From Aliirhizobium smilacinae (lineage in GTDB: Bacteria > Pseudomonadota > Alphaproteobacteria > Rhizobiales > Rhizobiaceae), in the NCBI RefSeq assembly GCF_006335145.1, contig NZ_VDMN01000003.1, positions 248,001-312,000 of the forward strand: a stretch of 64,000 bases of DNA, given 5' to 3'. This document shows positions 34,837-44,450 of this stretch, one piece after another. The notes beneath the pieces are model-generated. The model made no database searches, had not been told where the DNA came from, and saw only the letters and a list, made by a program, of their open reading frames with translations. A program made the position numbers and the translations under genes. How positions within the stretch are numbered: the stretch's first letter is position 1; each line of letters opens with the position of its first letter.

Positions 34837-36753
34837 TTGAACAGTCTCTGGGTCGGATTGCTTGCGAATATGGCGGTGGTGGCACTGGTCATTACGCTTT
34901 GGTCCAATATCCGCCTGCCGATCTTTGGCCAAAAGGGTGCAGTTCAGGGGTTGGCTTTCGGAATCCTGTTCGGACTGGGTGCGATCGGCGTGATGCTGAT
35001 ACCCTTCCAGCTCGGCGCGGGTTTCTTCATCGATCTCCGGATGACGATGATCGGAACCGCAGCGTTTATCGGCGGGCCGATTGCGGGTCTTGTCACCACA
35101 ATCATCGCTGCAACTTTCCGTCTTTATCTCGGTGGGGCAGGGGCTGCTATCGGACTGGTCGGAATAGCGTTCGCATGTGCTGCCGGGCTTATCGGCTGGC
35201 GAGTGAAGGTAAAGGACGCGCCGACACTGAAGGCCAGCGTGCTGTTTTCACTGGTCATGGCAATAGGTGCCATGGCTCCGGCTTTTATCTACGCCATGTA
35301 CCAGGATATCGATACCGGCCCGCAGATCCGCCTGCCTTACATGACGCTCGTCTTCGTCGCGACCCTGATGGCATCCGTGGCGCTTTCCAACGAGATCAGG
35401 CGGCGCGAGACGGAGGTGCGGAATCATATGTACCGGCATGTCATCGATAGCCTGCCGGAGGCGCTGAACGTGAAGGATCGCGAAGGGCGGTTCATCATGG
35501 CGAATCCTGCAACCGCTGTGCTGATGCAGGCGGAAAATGCCGATGCGCTGATCGGCAAGACGGATTTCGATTTCTACTGCCAGGACGTGGCTGCGGCTTT
35601 CCGGGCGGATGAGGACAAGGCGCTGAATGCCGGCAGCCCGATCGTCGAGGAGCAGATGCTCGCCCGGATGGACGGCAGCAGATCGTATCTATCAACTCTT
35701 AAGGCGCCATTTACCGATATCGACGGCAACATCATAGGGCTCATCACCCATAGTCGCGACACGACGGACAAGAAGCTGCTGGAAACAGCGCTCGCTCAAA
35801 GCGACCGGCGTGCCGCCGAAGCGTTGTCGAGCATTTCCGATGGACTCGTGATGTTCGACAAGGACCTTACGCTTGTCTTCTGCAACGAACGCTACCGCGC
35901 CATGTTCTCTGTCACTGCCGATCTTCGCGTTCCTGGTACGCCGGCTACAGCTATTCTTTATGCGTCGATTGCCCGCGGAGAACTGATCGGGATTCCGCAG
36001 GAACAGGTTGCTCAGTGGGTGGACAATGCGCTGGCCCGGTTGAAGCAGGGTGGCACCGTGCAGTTTCCGCTTGCCGATGGACGGTGGATCGAATCGCGCA
36101 CGCGTCCGACGCCGGAAGGGGCCTGTTTCGTCATCTGCTCGGACATCACGGCGGCCAAGCTGCATGAACTGGAATTGCAGAACCTCAATGACCGTCTCTC
36201 GGTACTTGCAGAAACGGACAGCCTGACCGGTCTTTTGAACAGACGGGCTTTCGATGCGGTCATGGCAGAAGAGCTCGACAGGGTGGAGCGTGGCGATAGC
36301 TCGCTTGCGCTGCTGCTGATCGACGTCGATTATTTCAAGCGTTTCAACGACACTTACGGCCATGGCGCGGGTGATTCCTGCCTGAAAATGGTCGCGGATT
36401 GCCTGCGTGCCACCGCTCGCCGGACGGACGACCGGGCCGCCCGCTACGGCGGCGAAGAGTTGGCGCTTATCTTGCCGGATACCGACGAAAAGGCTGCCGT
36501 CATTATCGCAGAGGAATATTGCGAGCGGCTACGTGGTCTGCGCATTCCCCATACGGGAAGCGACAAGGGGATTGTCACCGTCAGCATCGGTGTTTCCACT
36601 CTTGGACGCGGTTCCATTCCAACGGATGCTGCGCGTCTCATCGCCCGGGCCGACGAAGCACTTTACACGGCCAAGCGGGACGGTCGCGACGGTGTCAGGC
36701 TCTGGGAGCCAAGCCGTCCGCGCATCGTGCATTCGGATAGCGCGCGGTCCTGA
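34837..36753 (+). CDS. Diguanylate cyclase with 5TM sensor, PAS and GGDEF domains
   Basis: A 638-aa membrane-bound c-di-GMP synthase. Residues 1-190 hold about six hydrophobic helices resembling the 5TMR-LYT sensor (LGAGFFIDLRMTMIGTAAFIGGPIAGLV is typical). A PAS domain (about 200-320, HVIDSLPEALNVKDREGRFIMAN) and a second PAS-like segment (about 330-440) follow. The C-terminal GGDEF domain has signature YGGEELAL, intact inhibitory site RTDD, and DSLTGLLNRRAFD. It is expected to be active and product-inhibited. The start is TTG at 34837 after GTGAGGGTTATGCT. No EAL domain. A TTAA-N6-TTAA pair lies about 105 bases upstream. Confidence 0.92.
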   Translation: MNSLWVGLLANMAVVALVITLWSNIRLPIFGQKGAVQGLAFGILFGLGAIGVMLIPFQLGAGFFIDLRMTMIGTAAFIGGPIAGLVTTIIAATFRLYLGGAGAAIGLVGIAFACAAGLIGWRVKVKDAPTLKASVLFSLVMAIGAMAPAFIYAMYQDIDTGPQIRLPYMTLVFVATLMASVALSNEIRRRETEVRNHMYRHVIDSLPEALNVKDREGRFIMANPATAVLMQAENADALIGKTDFDFYCQDVAAAFRADEDKALNAGSPIVEEQMLARMDGSRSYLSTLKAPFTDIDGNIIGLITHSRDTTDKKLLETALAQSDRRAAEALSSISDGLVMFDKDLTLVFCNERYRAMFSVTADLRVPGTPATAILYASIARGELIGIPQEQVAQWVDNALARLKQGGTVQFPLADGRWIESRTRPTPEGACFVICSDITAAKLHELELQNLNDRLSVLAETDSLTGLLNRRAFDAVMAEELDRVERGDSSLALLLIDVDYFKRFNDTYGHGAGDSCLKMVADCLRATARRTDDRAARYGGEELALILPDTDEKAAVIIAEEYCERLRGLRIPHTGSDKGIVTVSIGVSTLGRGSIPTDAARLIARADEALYTAKRDGRDGVRLWEPSRPRIVHSDSARS

Positions 36754-36815
36754 GCCTCTATTGTGGAGTGGAACCGGTAGAGCGGCCGGTCGTCCGCATG
36801 CGCTTTGCGCAACAT

Positions 36816-36835
36816 TGAAAAGCCCGTGCGGGCTT
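36816..36835 (-). terminator. Terminator hairpin after lytic transglycosylase gene
   Basis: AAGCCCG-TGC-GGGCTT, followed on the minus strand by TTC. It lies 12 bases after the stop of the minus-strand gene and may also receive transcripts of the convergent GGDEF gene. Confidence 0.6.
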
Positions 36836-36847
36836 CCCCATAAATCA

Positions 36848-37435
36848 TCAGTAACCGCAGCCTTTCAGCTGCGCTGCATAGCGGGCCGCCATGCCTGCGG
36901 ATTTCTGCGCCGTCTGCCTCAGGCTACCGCTGAAATTGCCGCGGTCATATCCTGCGTGTCCGGCATAATAGGCAAGATAGAGATTGTAGGCGTCGTTTCG
37001 CGCAACGCCGTTCCGAGCCGAGGTCTGGTTGTGGTACCAGCCGACGAACCGGATCGCGTCGCCAAAATCGTTGCGGCGAGCGCCCCAGCGGCCGGTGGCG
37101 CGCTGATAGGTCTCCCAGGTGCCGTCAAGCGCCTGGGCGTAGCCGTAGGCCGAGGATGCCCGCTTGCCGGGAATGAAGCCGAGGAACCATTTGCGGGGTG
37201 GGCGGGCATTGGATCGGAAACTCGACTCGACGTAGATCGTCGCCATCAGGATCGGGACGGGCACGCCATATTCGCGTTCCGCGGCACGGGCCTGTCGCTC
37301 CCAGTTGTTGAAGAAGCCGTCTCGCTGCTCGAAAATCGCGCAGGCATTGCTGATCCTGCTCGGCGCGCTGGCGCAGCCGGCGAGAGTGAGGAGCGCGATG
37401 AAAAACGCAATACGCATCGCAGAAACACGGGTCAT
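36848..37435 (-). CDS. Lytic transglycosylase SLT-domain lipoprotein
   Basis: A 195-aa predicted lipoprotein with lipobox LTLAGC (Cys at about residue 20) and a single SLT domain. The catalytic Glu is in MATIYVESSFRSNAR; GYAQALDGTWETYQRATG and YNLYLAYYAGHAGYDRG are family motifs. Cleaves the glycan strand of peptidoglycan, probably from the inner leaflet of the outer membrane. Start candidates are ATG at 37435 and 37417. The open frame runs 115 codons further upstream, but that stretch is basic and unlike protein. TTAA elements and a GACTC site lie just upstream. Confidence 0.87.
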   Translation of the reverse strand: MTRVSAMRIAFFIALLTLAGCASAPSRISNACAIFEQRDGFFNNWERQARAAEREYGVPVPILMATIYVESSFRSNARPPRKWFLGFIPGKRASSAYGYAQALDGTWETYQRATGRWGARRNDFGDAIRFVGWYHNQTSARNGVARNDAYNLYLAYYAGHAGYDRGNFSGSLRQTAQKSAGMAARYAAQLKGCGY

Positions 37436-37630
37436 TCCCGATAGATGACTCTTAAGATTTAATGAAAAGTTTAAGGACCGGCTATTCTGTCGGTATGTCG
37501 ACTGCCGGTCATCTTGAAAAGCAGAGGGGAACGGCGTCTTCTGCGGCAAAGCGCCGCGTCGTGTGCTCACGTGTATTTGATAATAGTCAATCCTTGGATG
37601 GGCCGCGATGGTCCTGTTGGGGTGCCATGA

Positions 37631-38968
37631 ATGTCGAAGCGCAGCTTTTCGTTTCCGGTCGCTGATGTAAGAGCGCGCGCGCTCGGTGAAATCCATGCGC
37701 GGCCCTATACGCTGCTGCCATTGCCGCGCGTCATTTTCCAGCTGGCGTTTCTCACCGAAGCCAATCTGGATGCAGACCATGCGATCCTGGCTGAACTGTC
37801 TTTAGGGCAGGGTGTGCCTGCGCCTTCTCCCGATACCAGCCACCACACGATGAGCTGGGGCAGTGGCACGCTGCGTTGGGAGCGGCATACGGAATTTTCG
37901 ACCTATTTCTGGGATACGCCGGCGCCGGCTGCATTCGGTGGAGAGATTGCGGTCAACCCGTTCGGCGCGAGCTTTGCCGCGCCCGGTCCCTTCATTTCCG
38001 GTGTTCGTATCGAAGTCCGGCCCGCCGGCGATGACATGTCGGATATCACGTCGCGTTTCGATCCCACGAGCCTCTGTCAAAGTATGGTCGCCGACAATCA
38101 GGCGGTGCTGATCACCGATTTCCGTCAGGATGGCGACGGGCTGACGAAATTCCTCATTCTCGATCACGGCATGACCGATGCTGCGCGCGGCATGCTTGCC
38201 CAGCGTATTCTCGACATCGAGACATACCGCACGCTGGCGATGATGGGACTGCCGATGGCGCAGGGCCTGTCACCGGAAATCCGGCAGTTCGAGGCGCGCT
38301 TTACCGCGATCACGCAACGCATGAAGCAGCACGCCCGCGACGAGGCGGACGAGATGCTTCTCGAAATCACCACGCTTGCAGCCGAACTGGAAGCCAATGC
38401 CGCGTTCAGCCTTTACCGGTTCGGCGCCAGCCGCGCCTATAACGACATTGTTCTCGATCGCGTGGGCATGCTGGCCGAAAGGGCGCTGCCCGGCAACGAG
38501 ACGCTGGGCGCCTTTCTCCATCGTCGTCTGGCGCCGGCGATGCGGACATGCCAGTCGGTCGAGGAGCGGCAGGTAAACCTGTCGCGCAAGCTGACCCGTG
38601 CGACGGCACTGCTGCGCAGCTGGATCGACGTCGATCTGCAGAAGTTCAACACCGAAATCCTTGCCTCTATGGACAAGCGCTCGCATTTGCAGCTGCGTCT
38701 GCAGCAGACGGTCGAAGGCCTTTCGGTGGCGGCGATTTCATACTACGTTATCGGTCTGGTCGGTTATCTCGCCAAGCTGATGCACTATACCGGTCTGGAT
38801 ATTACGCCGGAGGCGCTGACCGGAGCGTCCGTGCCTTTCGTGGTGGTTGCGATATGGCTGCTTGTCCGGCGTATCCGCAACAGGCATGACGACGACGGTG
38901 GGCGCAAGCTCAGCTGGCGTCAACGCTGTGCCGAGGCGCGTGAGGTCGACAAGCGGCCGACTGTCTAA
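37631..38968 (+). CDS. DUF3422 family membrane protein
   Basis: A 445-aa protein. The N-terminal globular part (ALGEIHARPYTLLPLPRVIF, HHTMSWGSGTLRWERHTEFSTYF) is highly family-specific. A long helical middle (about 220-370) is followed by two C-terminal transmembrane helices (GLSVAAISYYVIGLVGYLAKL and VPFVVVAIWLLVRRI). This layout, with helices before a paired membrane anchor, resembles CorA-like or DUF2937-type anchors, but the role is unknown. The ribosome binding site is weak. Isolated gene. Confidence 0.88.
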   Translation: MSKRSFSFPVADVRARALGEIHARPYTLLPLPRVIFQLAFLTEANLDADHAILAELSLGQGVPAPSPDTSHHTMSWGSGTLRWERHTEFSTYFWDTPAPAAFGGEIAVNPFGASFAAPGPFISGVRIEVRPAGDDMSDITSRFDPTSLCQSMVADNQAVLITDFRQDGDGLTKFLILDHGMTDAARGMLAQRILDIETYRTLAMMGLPMAQGLSPEIRQFEARFTAITQRMKQHARDEADEMLLEITTLAAELEANAAFSLYRFGASRAYNDIVLDRVGMLAERALPGNETLGAFLHRRLAPAMRTCQSVEERQVNLSRKLTRATALLRSWIDVDLQKFNTEILASMDKRSHLQLRLQQTVEGLSVAAISYYVIGLVGYLAKLMHYTGLDITPEALTGASVPFVVVAIWLLVRRIRNRHDDDGGRKLSWRQRCAEAREVDKRPTV

Positions 38969-39137
38969 CGCTTTCTCCATATTGAGCGCCATGCCTCCTG
39001 TGCCAAGGCGGGAAAAACGGTCATTTCAGTAAAATTGCATCTTTCCATTTAAGCCCGCCGAAAAGTTGTGCGGCCTATTGTCGTGCCAGAACGAAACGCG
39101 ATGGCCTCAGAGCCGTCCGTAAAACAGGGTTCAGGCA

Positions 39138-39368
39138 ATGATCAGGAAGCTTATTATTTCGGCGGCTGTTCTGGCCGCGCTCATTCACGGCAAGGAAGCC
39201 AGTGCCGCCGGTCCAGGCGGTTTTGCGCGGGAGCTTGCGTCTATCTTCGTCAATCGGGCCGAAGTCGATCACGCGATCAGCGAAGTCGATGCCTATCTGG
39301 ACACGTTTGTTGTCGATGAGGCCAAACCCGTGGCTCGGCAAGACTGTGTCGACTGCATCGATATCTGA
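39138..39368 (+). CDS. Small secreted protein, hypothetical
   Basis: A 76-aa ORF with a plausible signal peptide (MIRKLIISAAVLAALIHGKEASA). The mature 50-odd residues are acidic and contain a C-terminal CVDC pair, which might form a redox or metal site. The ribosome binding site is weak (CAGGGTTCAGGCA). A hairpin terminator follows, which supports a real transcription unit. No family recognised. Confidence 0.5.
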   Translation: MIRKLIISAAVLAALIHGKEASAAGPGGFARELASIFVNRAEVDHAISEVDAYLDTFVVDEAKPVARQDCVDCIDI

Positions 39369-39392
39369 CGCTCGACGCATTTGCGGGAAACG

Positions 39393-39420
39393 GCCGGCCC
39401 TCAGGTGAGGGTCGGCTTTC
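39393..39420 (+). terminator. Terminator between convergent small secreted and EamA genes
   Basis: GCCGgCCCTCA-GG-TGAGGGtCGGC then TTTC. It overlaps the stop codon of the minus-strand EamA gene. Confidence 0.6.
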
Positions 39421-40288
39421 CGCGTTCGGCTATGGCAATGCCGATCAATGCGAGTGCGAGTGCCGCAACATGGAAGAGTTGCAGGTCTTCGCCGAGAACG
39501 ATGACTGACAGTAACGTGCCGAAGACCGGCACCAGATTGATGAACAGTCCGGCGCGGTTGGCGCCGATTTCCATGACACCGCGGATGTAGAGGACCTGCG
39601 CCACCAGCGATGCGAATATCGCCGTGTAGAGCGCCACCATCCAGCCCGTCGTATCCGGCCAGATCATGTTACCGCTCGAATATTCCCAGGCCGCAAGCGG
39701 AGTGCTGAAAACGAGAGCAAAAAGCGCCGGCACAGCCATCAGGCTCTTCCAGCTGATCGGCGGGCGCCAGCGCAGCGCGATCGTGTAAAGCGCGTAAGCG
39801 GCAATCGCTATTATCATGATCGCATCGCCGAAATTGACCGTCAGGGTGAGGAGCGTTGTGATGTCTCCGTGAGCGGCAGTCAGCAGGCTGCCTATGGCGG
39901 TTAGACTGAAGCCGAGGATCTGCAGCCATGACACCCTGGTTCTGAACAGGGCGAAATTCACCACGAAGATCAGAACCGGGATCAGCGTCTGTTCGACTGT
40001 GACGTTGATGGCACTGGTATAGGTGACGGCGGTGTAGAGCACCGCATTGAAGACGACATATCCGACCACGCCGAGAAAACCGAGAACGGGAATATTTCTG
40101 CGGATCACCGGCCAGTCATGGCGCAGGTCCTTCAGTGAAATCGCGAAGATGATGACGACGGCAAAGAACCATCTCCAGAAGGTCAGCATCATCGGGCTGA
40201 TATGGCCGATCGCAAGCTTGCCTGCGACTGCATTGCCGCCCCAACACAAAGCGGCGATTACGAGAAACAGATAGGCTTGGCGATGCAA
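39401..40288 (-). CDS. EamA-family (DMT) transporter
   Basis: A 295-aa inner-membrane protein with ten predicted helices in two EamA repeats. LVIAALCWGGNAVAGKLA opens the first, and IFASLVAQVLYIRGVMEIGANRAGLFINLVPVFGTLLSVIVLGED is the second-repeat signature. Members export amino acids or metabolites; the substrate is unknown. The start is TTG at 40288, supported by GGAGAACGCA seven bases upstream. Confidence 0.9.
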   Translation of the reverse strand: MHRQAYLFLVIAALCWGGNAVAGKLAIGHISPMMLTFWRWFFAVVIIFAISLKDLRHDWPVIRRNIPVLGFLGVVGYVVFNAVLYTAVTYTSAINVTVEQTLIPVLIFVVNFALFRTRVSWLQILGFSLTAIGSLLTAAHGDITTLLTLTVNFGDAIMIIAIAAYALYTIALRWRPPISWKSLMAVPALFALVFSTPLAAWEYSSGNMIWPDTTGWMVALYTAIFASLVAQVLYIRGVMEIGANRAGLFINLVPVFGTLLSVIVLGEDLQLFHVAALALALIGIAIAERGKPTLT

Positions 40289-40560
40289 ATGCGTTCTCCA
40301 TGCGCCGTCCTGTCGGTTTCGGCGCCTTTGATATTACATGGCCAATAACTTGCGATTTCGGCGTCTGTCACGCAAAAACCTTAGCGGGGTCACAAACAGG
40401 TCGCTTTCCTCACGCCAAGGCATTATAGATGCGCGCGTTTGTGGAGCCGTTGGGTTATCCGATCGGCATTCGAGAAAAAACTGGTGTAAAGCTCGCCGTC
40501 GAGCCAGGTCCGGGGACCGGTACTGATGAGCGGGTTTCGTCCTAAGGGCAGGAAGCAGAT

Positions 40561-41859
40561 ATGACGAACTGTGTCGTAGTGGGTTCGCAATGGGGTGACG
40601 AGGGCAAGGGCAAGATTGTCGACTGGCTCTCGGAGCGTGCCGATATTGTCGTGCGTTACCAGGGCGGCCATAATGCCGGCCATACGCTCGTCATCGACGG
40701 CGTCAGCTACAAGCTTTCCCTGCTGCCCTCCGGCGTCGTTCGTCCCGGCAAGATGGCGGTCATCGGCAATGGCGTCGTCGTAGATCCGCATGCGCTGATT
40801 GCCGAAATGGGCCGCCTTGCAGCCCAGGGCGTCACAGTGACGCCTGAAAACCTCCGAATCGCTGAAAATGCCACGCTGATCCTGTCGCTGCACCGCGAGC
40901 TTGACGGGATGCGCGAAGACGCGGCCTCCAACAGCGGCACCAAGATCGGTACGACCCGCCGCGGCATCGGCCCGGCCTACGAAGACAAGGTCGGCCGTCG
41001 CGCCATCCGCGTCATGGATCTGGCGGATCCGGATGCGCTGGAAGCCAAGGTCGAGCGCATCTTGACGCACCACAACGCGCTTCGCCGCGGTTTCGGCGCG
41101 CCCGAAGTCGAACACAAGACGATCATGGAAGAGCTGACGTCGATCGCCGACACGGTTCTGCCGTTCATGGACAGCGTCTGGCAGCTGCTCGACAAGGAAC
41201 GCCGCAAGGGTTCACGTATCCTGTTCGAAGGCGCTCAGGGTTCGCTGCTCGATATCGACCACGGCACGTATCCGTTCGTCACTTCGTCGAACACCGTTGC
41301 CGGCCAGGCTGCTGCTGGTTCCGGCATGGGGCCTGGTTCGCTCGGCTACATCCTCGGCATCACCAAGGCTTACACGACGCGAGTCGGCGAAGGCCCGTTC
41401 CCGACAGAACTGACCGACGAAATCGGCCAGTTCCTCGGTGAAAAGGGCCATGAATTTGGCACGGTGACGGGCCGCAAGCGCCGCTGCGGCTGGTTTGATG
41501 CGGCTCTCGTGCGCCAGTCGGTCGCGACCAATGGCATTACCGGCATCGCGCTGACCAAGCTCGATGTCCTCGACGGTCTCGAAGAGCTGAAGATCTGCGT
41601 CGGTTACACGCTGGACGGCCAGAGGATCGACTATCTGCCCGCTTCGCAGGCCGCTCAGGCCCGAGTCGAGCCGATCTACATCACGCTCGAAGGCTGGAAA
41701 GAATCGACGGTCGGAGCTCGCACCTGGGCCGAACTGCCGGCGCAGGCGATCAAGTATGTCCGCCAGGTCGAGGAATTGATCGGTGCTCCGGTTGCACTGT
41801 TGTCCACAAGCCCGGAACGTGACGACACGATACTTGTGACCGATCCGTTTGAAGATTAA
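40561..41859 (+). CDS. purA: Adenylosuccinate synthetase PurA
   Basis: GTP-dependent first committed step of AMP synthesis from IMP and aspartate. 432 aa. QWGDEGKGK with catalytic D13, GHNAGHT with H41, the IMP loop [11 protein letters not shown], and the C-terminal [12 protein letters not shown] are diagnostic. GCAGGAAGCAGAT gives the ribosome binding site. The gene is 58 bases before a large disordered protein on the same strand. Confidence 0.98.
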   Translation: MTNCVVVGSQWGDEGKGKIVDWLSERADIVVRYQGGHNAGHTLVIDGVSYKLSLLPSGVVRPGKMAVIGNGVVVDPHALIAEMGRLAAQGVTVTPENLRIAENATLILSLHRELDGMREDAASNSGTKIGTTRRGIGPAYEDKVGRRAIRVMDLADPDALEAKVERILTHHNALRRGFGAPEVEHKTIMEELTSIADTVLPFMDSVWQLLDKERRKGSRILFEGAQGSLLDIDHGTYPFVTSSNTVAGQAAAGSGMGPGSLGYILGITKAYTTRVGEGPFPTELTDEIGQFLGEKGHEFGTVTGRKRRCGWFDAALVRQSVATNGITGIALTKLDVLDGLEELKICVGYTLDGQRIDYLPASQAAQARVEPIYITLEGWKESTVGARTWAELPAQAIKYVRQVEELIGAPVALLSTSPERDDTILVTDPFED

Positions 41860-41917
41860 TGTCAAGAATTGATTATCCATTCAGCCGGCGGTTGTCGGCT
41901 ACCATGAGAAAGTGCTG

Positions 41918-44269
41918 ATGGCTGATTTTGTAGCGGTGATCCGCCGCGCTGTTGACGGTTTGGCGACCAACACGCCCGAGGCGCGCACGCGAGTTTATGA
42001 AAAGGCTCGCGGTGCCGTCCAGCGCCAGCTTGAGAACATGAAGCCGCGTCCGCCAGAGGAAATGCTGCGGCGGCAGATGGACAAGCTGGAAGCGGCGATC
42101 GTCGAGGTGGAGACCGAACATTCGGAAGCGCTCCCGGCTGAACCGGAAGTGTCTGCCGTCCCGGCACCGATATCGGATCCGTATCAGCCACCGGAGCCGG
42201 TCGAATACGCTCCCGTCGAAACAACTGCGGCGCCGGAACCTCATCCTGCGGAAGAGTACCCCGCGTCGCCTTCTCATGCGGAGACGTATCGCGAAGAGGA
42301 GCCCGTTGCCGCGGAGCCTGCCGCCGATACCTATCAGGCGCCGGACACCCACTGGCCGGAAACACAGCATTCCGAGGCCGTCGCTCAGCCAGCCGAGCAT
42401 GATTGGCGCGAAGCTCCCGAAGAGCCGCAGGTCGTCGCTCATGCAGAGGAGCCGACAGCCGAACGTTACGGCGATTGGCGTGACGACGTTCCCGAAGAGC
42501 GGAACCAATATGCGCAGCCGGTCGCTCCGGCGGAGACGGATTACGGCTATCATCCGGCTGCCGCGAGCGAAGAGGTTTCTCCGGTTGCCGAAGAGCGCCA
42601 TGAGACGCCATCTTTCGTTGAGCAGGAAACCGTATCCTCCGATTGGCAGACCGAGCAGCATGCTCCGACGCAGGATTATGTCGAGCAGGAAACCGTTTCG
42701 CCATATCAGGCCAAATGGCCGGAGCAGGAGCCCGAACCGGTTCATCCGGCCGAAGATAGCCGCGCTACCGCAGCATGGGATGAAGTCGACGATCTTACCC
42801 GCCATCTCGATACGGGGCATCGCAGCGAGCCTGTGGCCGCGCATTTCGGTGAAGAGATGCGCGCTTCCGCCGAGCCGGTCCGCATGCCGCCTGCCGCAGA
42901 TATTCCGCAGGCTTCGCAGCAGACGCGCGACAACCGTGACGACGAAGATCCGTTTGCCGCTTATGTCGATGCCCAGCCGGCCGCGCCTGCAAAGCAGCCG
43001 ACGCCGCCGCAGCAGGATGAGCGCGATCCCTGGAGCGATCTGGAAGACCTGATCGGCTACACCAAGGAAACACCCGCTTCCGAACAAAAGCCACAGAAGT
43101 CTACGCAGGAAGACGATTTCAGCGATCTGCTTTCGCCGCCTGCCAAGCCCTATCGTGTGACGCCCGTCCGCAAGCGCAATTATGCCGGCATCATTCTCGG
43201 CCTGCTCGCTCTGATCATTCTCGGCGGCGGCGCCTATGGCGCATGGATGTATCGCGACAAGCTCAACGACATGGTGGGCGGTCTGATCCAGTCCAGCACC
43301 GGCGCAAGTGAAACGGCGCAACAGACACCTGTTGCCAACGCTCCGTCCAGCCCTGCAACGACGCCGGCTACGCCTGCGCCGCAGACCCCTGCCGCTCAGC
43401 CACAGCAGGGGGCAACCGCGCCGACCCAACCACAGACGAACACACCGCCACCGGCGGACGGTTCGTCGACCGGGACCAAGTTTACCCAGCGGCTCATGGA
43501 AAACGGCTCCGAAGTCGATGCCGGCCCGGGTGATGCAGGTAGCCTGGCGCAGAATGCCGAAGGTCAATCGGTCGCGCAGCTCAATGCGCCGCCGGCCGAT
43601 CCTGCGACGGCAACGCCGCCGGTAAGCGGCTCGGCTCCGACTGCTGGCGCTGCTACGCCCGCACCCGTAGCCCCAACCGCGACCACGACCGAAGCGCCGG
43701 CTGCTTCCGGCGAAAAGATGTTCCTTTACGAGGAGCGTATCGGCCAGTCCGCACCGACGGCAATCGAAGGTTCGGTCTCCTGGTCGCTACAGCGCGAACC
43801 CGCTCAGAACGGTGGGCCGCCTGAGCCCGTGGTGCAGGGACGCATCACCGTTCCCGGTCGCGGTCTGACCGCTCTGGTGACAGTCAAGCGCAACAATGAC
43901 TCGTCACTGCCGGCAAGTCATCTGATCGAAATCGTGTTTGCCGTTCCGCCGGACTTTGAAGGCGGCGCGATTGACAGCGTTCTTCGTATCGCGATGAAGC
44001 AGACGGAGCAGGATAGGGGCAATGCGCTGGTTGCCGTTCCGGCGAAGATCACCGACGATTTCCATATGATCGCGCTGAACGACTTCCCGGATGCCCAGCG
44101 CACCAACCTTGAGCTGATGAGAACCCGCAACTGGATCGACATCCCGCTTGCCTACCGCAACGGCCGCCGTGCGCTGCTGACGCTGCAGAAGGGGCCTGAG
44201 GGCGTAAAAGCCTTCGACGAGGCCATTCGCGAGTGGAGCCAGGCTCCGGCAGCACCGACCGGCCAGTAA
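41918..44269 (+). CDS. Large Pro/Ala/Glu-rich single-pass membrane protein, hypothetical
   Basis: A 783-aa protein in four parts. A basic N-terminal helix region (1-65, ADFVAVIRRAVDGLATNTPEAR) is followed by a long acidic low-complexity segment (about 70-410). One transmembrane helix lies at about 425-445 (YAGIILGLLALIILGGGAYG). A Pro/Thr/Ala-rich spacer (about 460-590) leads to a compact C-terminal domain (about 600-775, KMFLYEERIGQSAPTAIEGSV ... NGRRALLTLQKG). The cytoplasmic part would be the acidic one and the C-terminal domain periplasmic. Conserved downstream of purA in rhizobia as I recall; function unknown. The frame opens GTG-CTG-ATG; the ATG is chosen, with GAGAAAG upstream. A 564-codon open frame on the opposite strand is a composition artefact. 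Confidence 0.85.
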   Translation: MADFVAVIRRAVDGLATNTPEARTRVYEKARGAVQRQLENMKPRPPEEMLRRQMDKLEAAIVEVETEHSEALPAEPEVSAVPAPISDPYQPPEPVEYAPVETTAAPEPHPAEEYPASPSHAETYREEEPVAAEPAADTYQAPDTHWPETQHSEAVAQPAEHDWREAPEEPQVVAHAEEPTAERYGDWRDDVPEERNQYAQPVAPAETDYGYHPAAASEEVSPVAEERHETPSFVEQETVSSDWQTEQHAPTQDYVEQETVSPYQAKWPEQEPEPVHPAEDSRATAAWDEVDDLTRHLDTGHRSEPVAAHFGEEMRASAEPVRMPPAADIPQASQQTRDNRDDEDPFAAYVDAQPAAPAKQPTPPQQDERDPWSDLEDLIGYTKETPASEQKPQKSTQEDDFSDLLSPPAKPYRVTPVRKRNYAGIILGLLALIILGGGAYGAWMYRDKLNDMVGGLIQSSTGASETAQQTPVANAPSSPATTPATPAPQTPAAQPQQGATAPTQPQTNTPPPADGSSTGTKFTQRLMENGSEVDAGPGDAGSLAQNAEGQSVAQLNAPPADPATATPPVSGSAPTAGAATPAPVAPTATTTEAPAASGEKMFLYEERIGQSAPTAIEGSVSWSLQREPAQNGGPPEPVVQGRITVPGRGLTALVTVKRNNDSSLPASHLIEIVFAVPPDFEGGAIDSVLRIAMKQTEQDRGNALVAVPAKITDDFHMIALNDFPDAQRTNLELMRTRNWIDIPLAYRNGRRALLTLQKGPEGVKAFDEAIREWSQAPAAPTGQ

Positions 44270-44289
44270 TATCTGCCGTCACGACATTC

Positions 44290-44326
44290 AAAGCCCCGCG
44301 AGTTTCTGACTCGCGGGGCTTTTCTT
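44290..44326 (+). terminator. Rho-independent terminator after disordered membrane protein gene
   Basis: AAGCCCCGCGAGT-TTCTG-ACTCGCGGGGCTT, a 13-bp perfect stem followed by TTCTTT. Confidence 0.92.
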
Positions 44327-44450
44327 TGTGCAGCCCTGATGAGGCACCACCAATCATGCGTTGCGGTTGCGCACGACGCGATATGTCGCGCGTCGATATG
44401 CGTTAATGTCGCATTGACAATCATCAGCTTCATCGCGATGAACTCCGGCC

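Noticed and set aside
41873..43567. 564-codon open frame antisense to the disordered protein after purA
   Set aside because: Arg/Leu-rich translation of Pro/Glu/Ala repeats on the other strand; no start site or domain. The sense frame has a membrane helix and a structured end.
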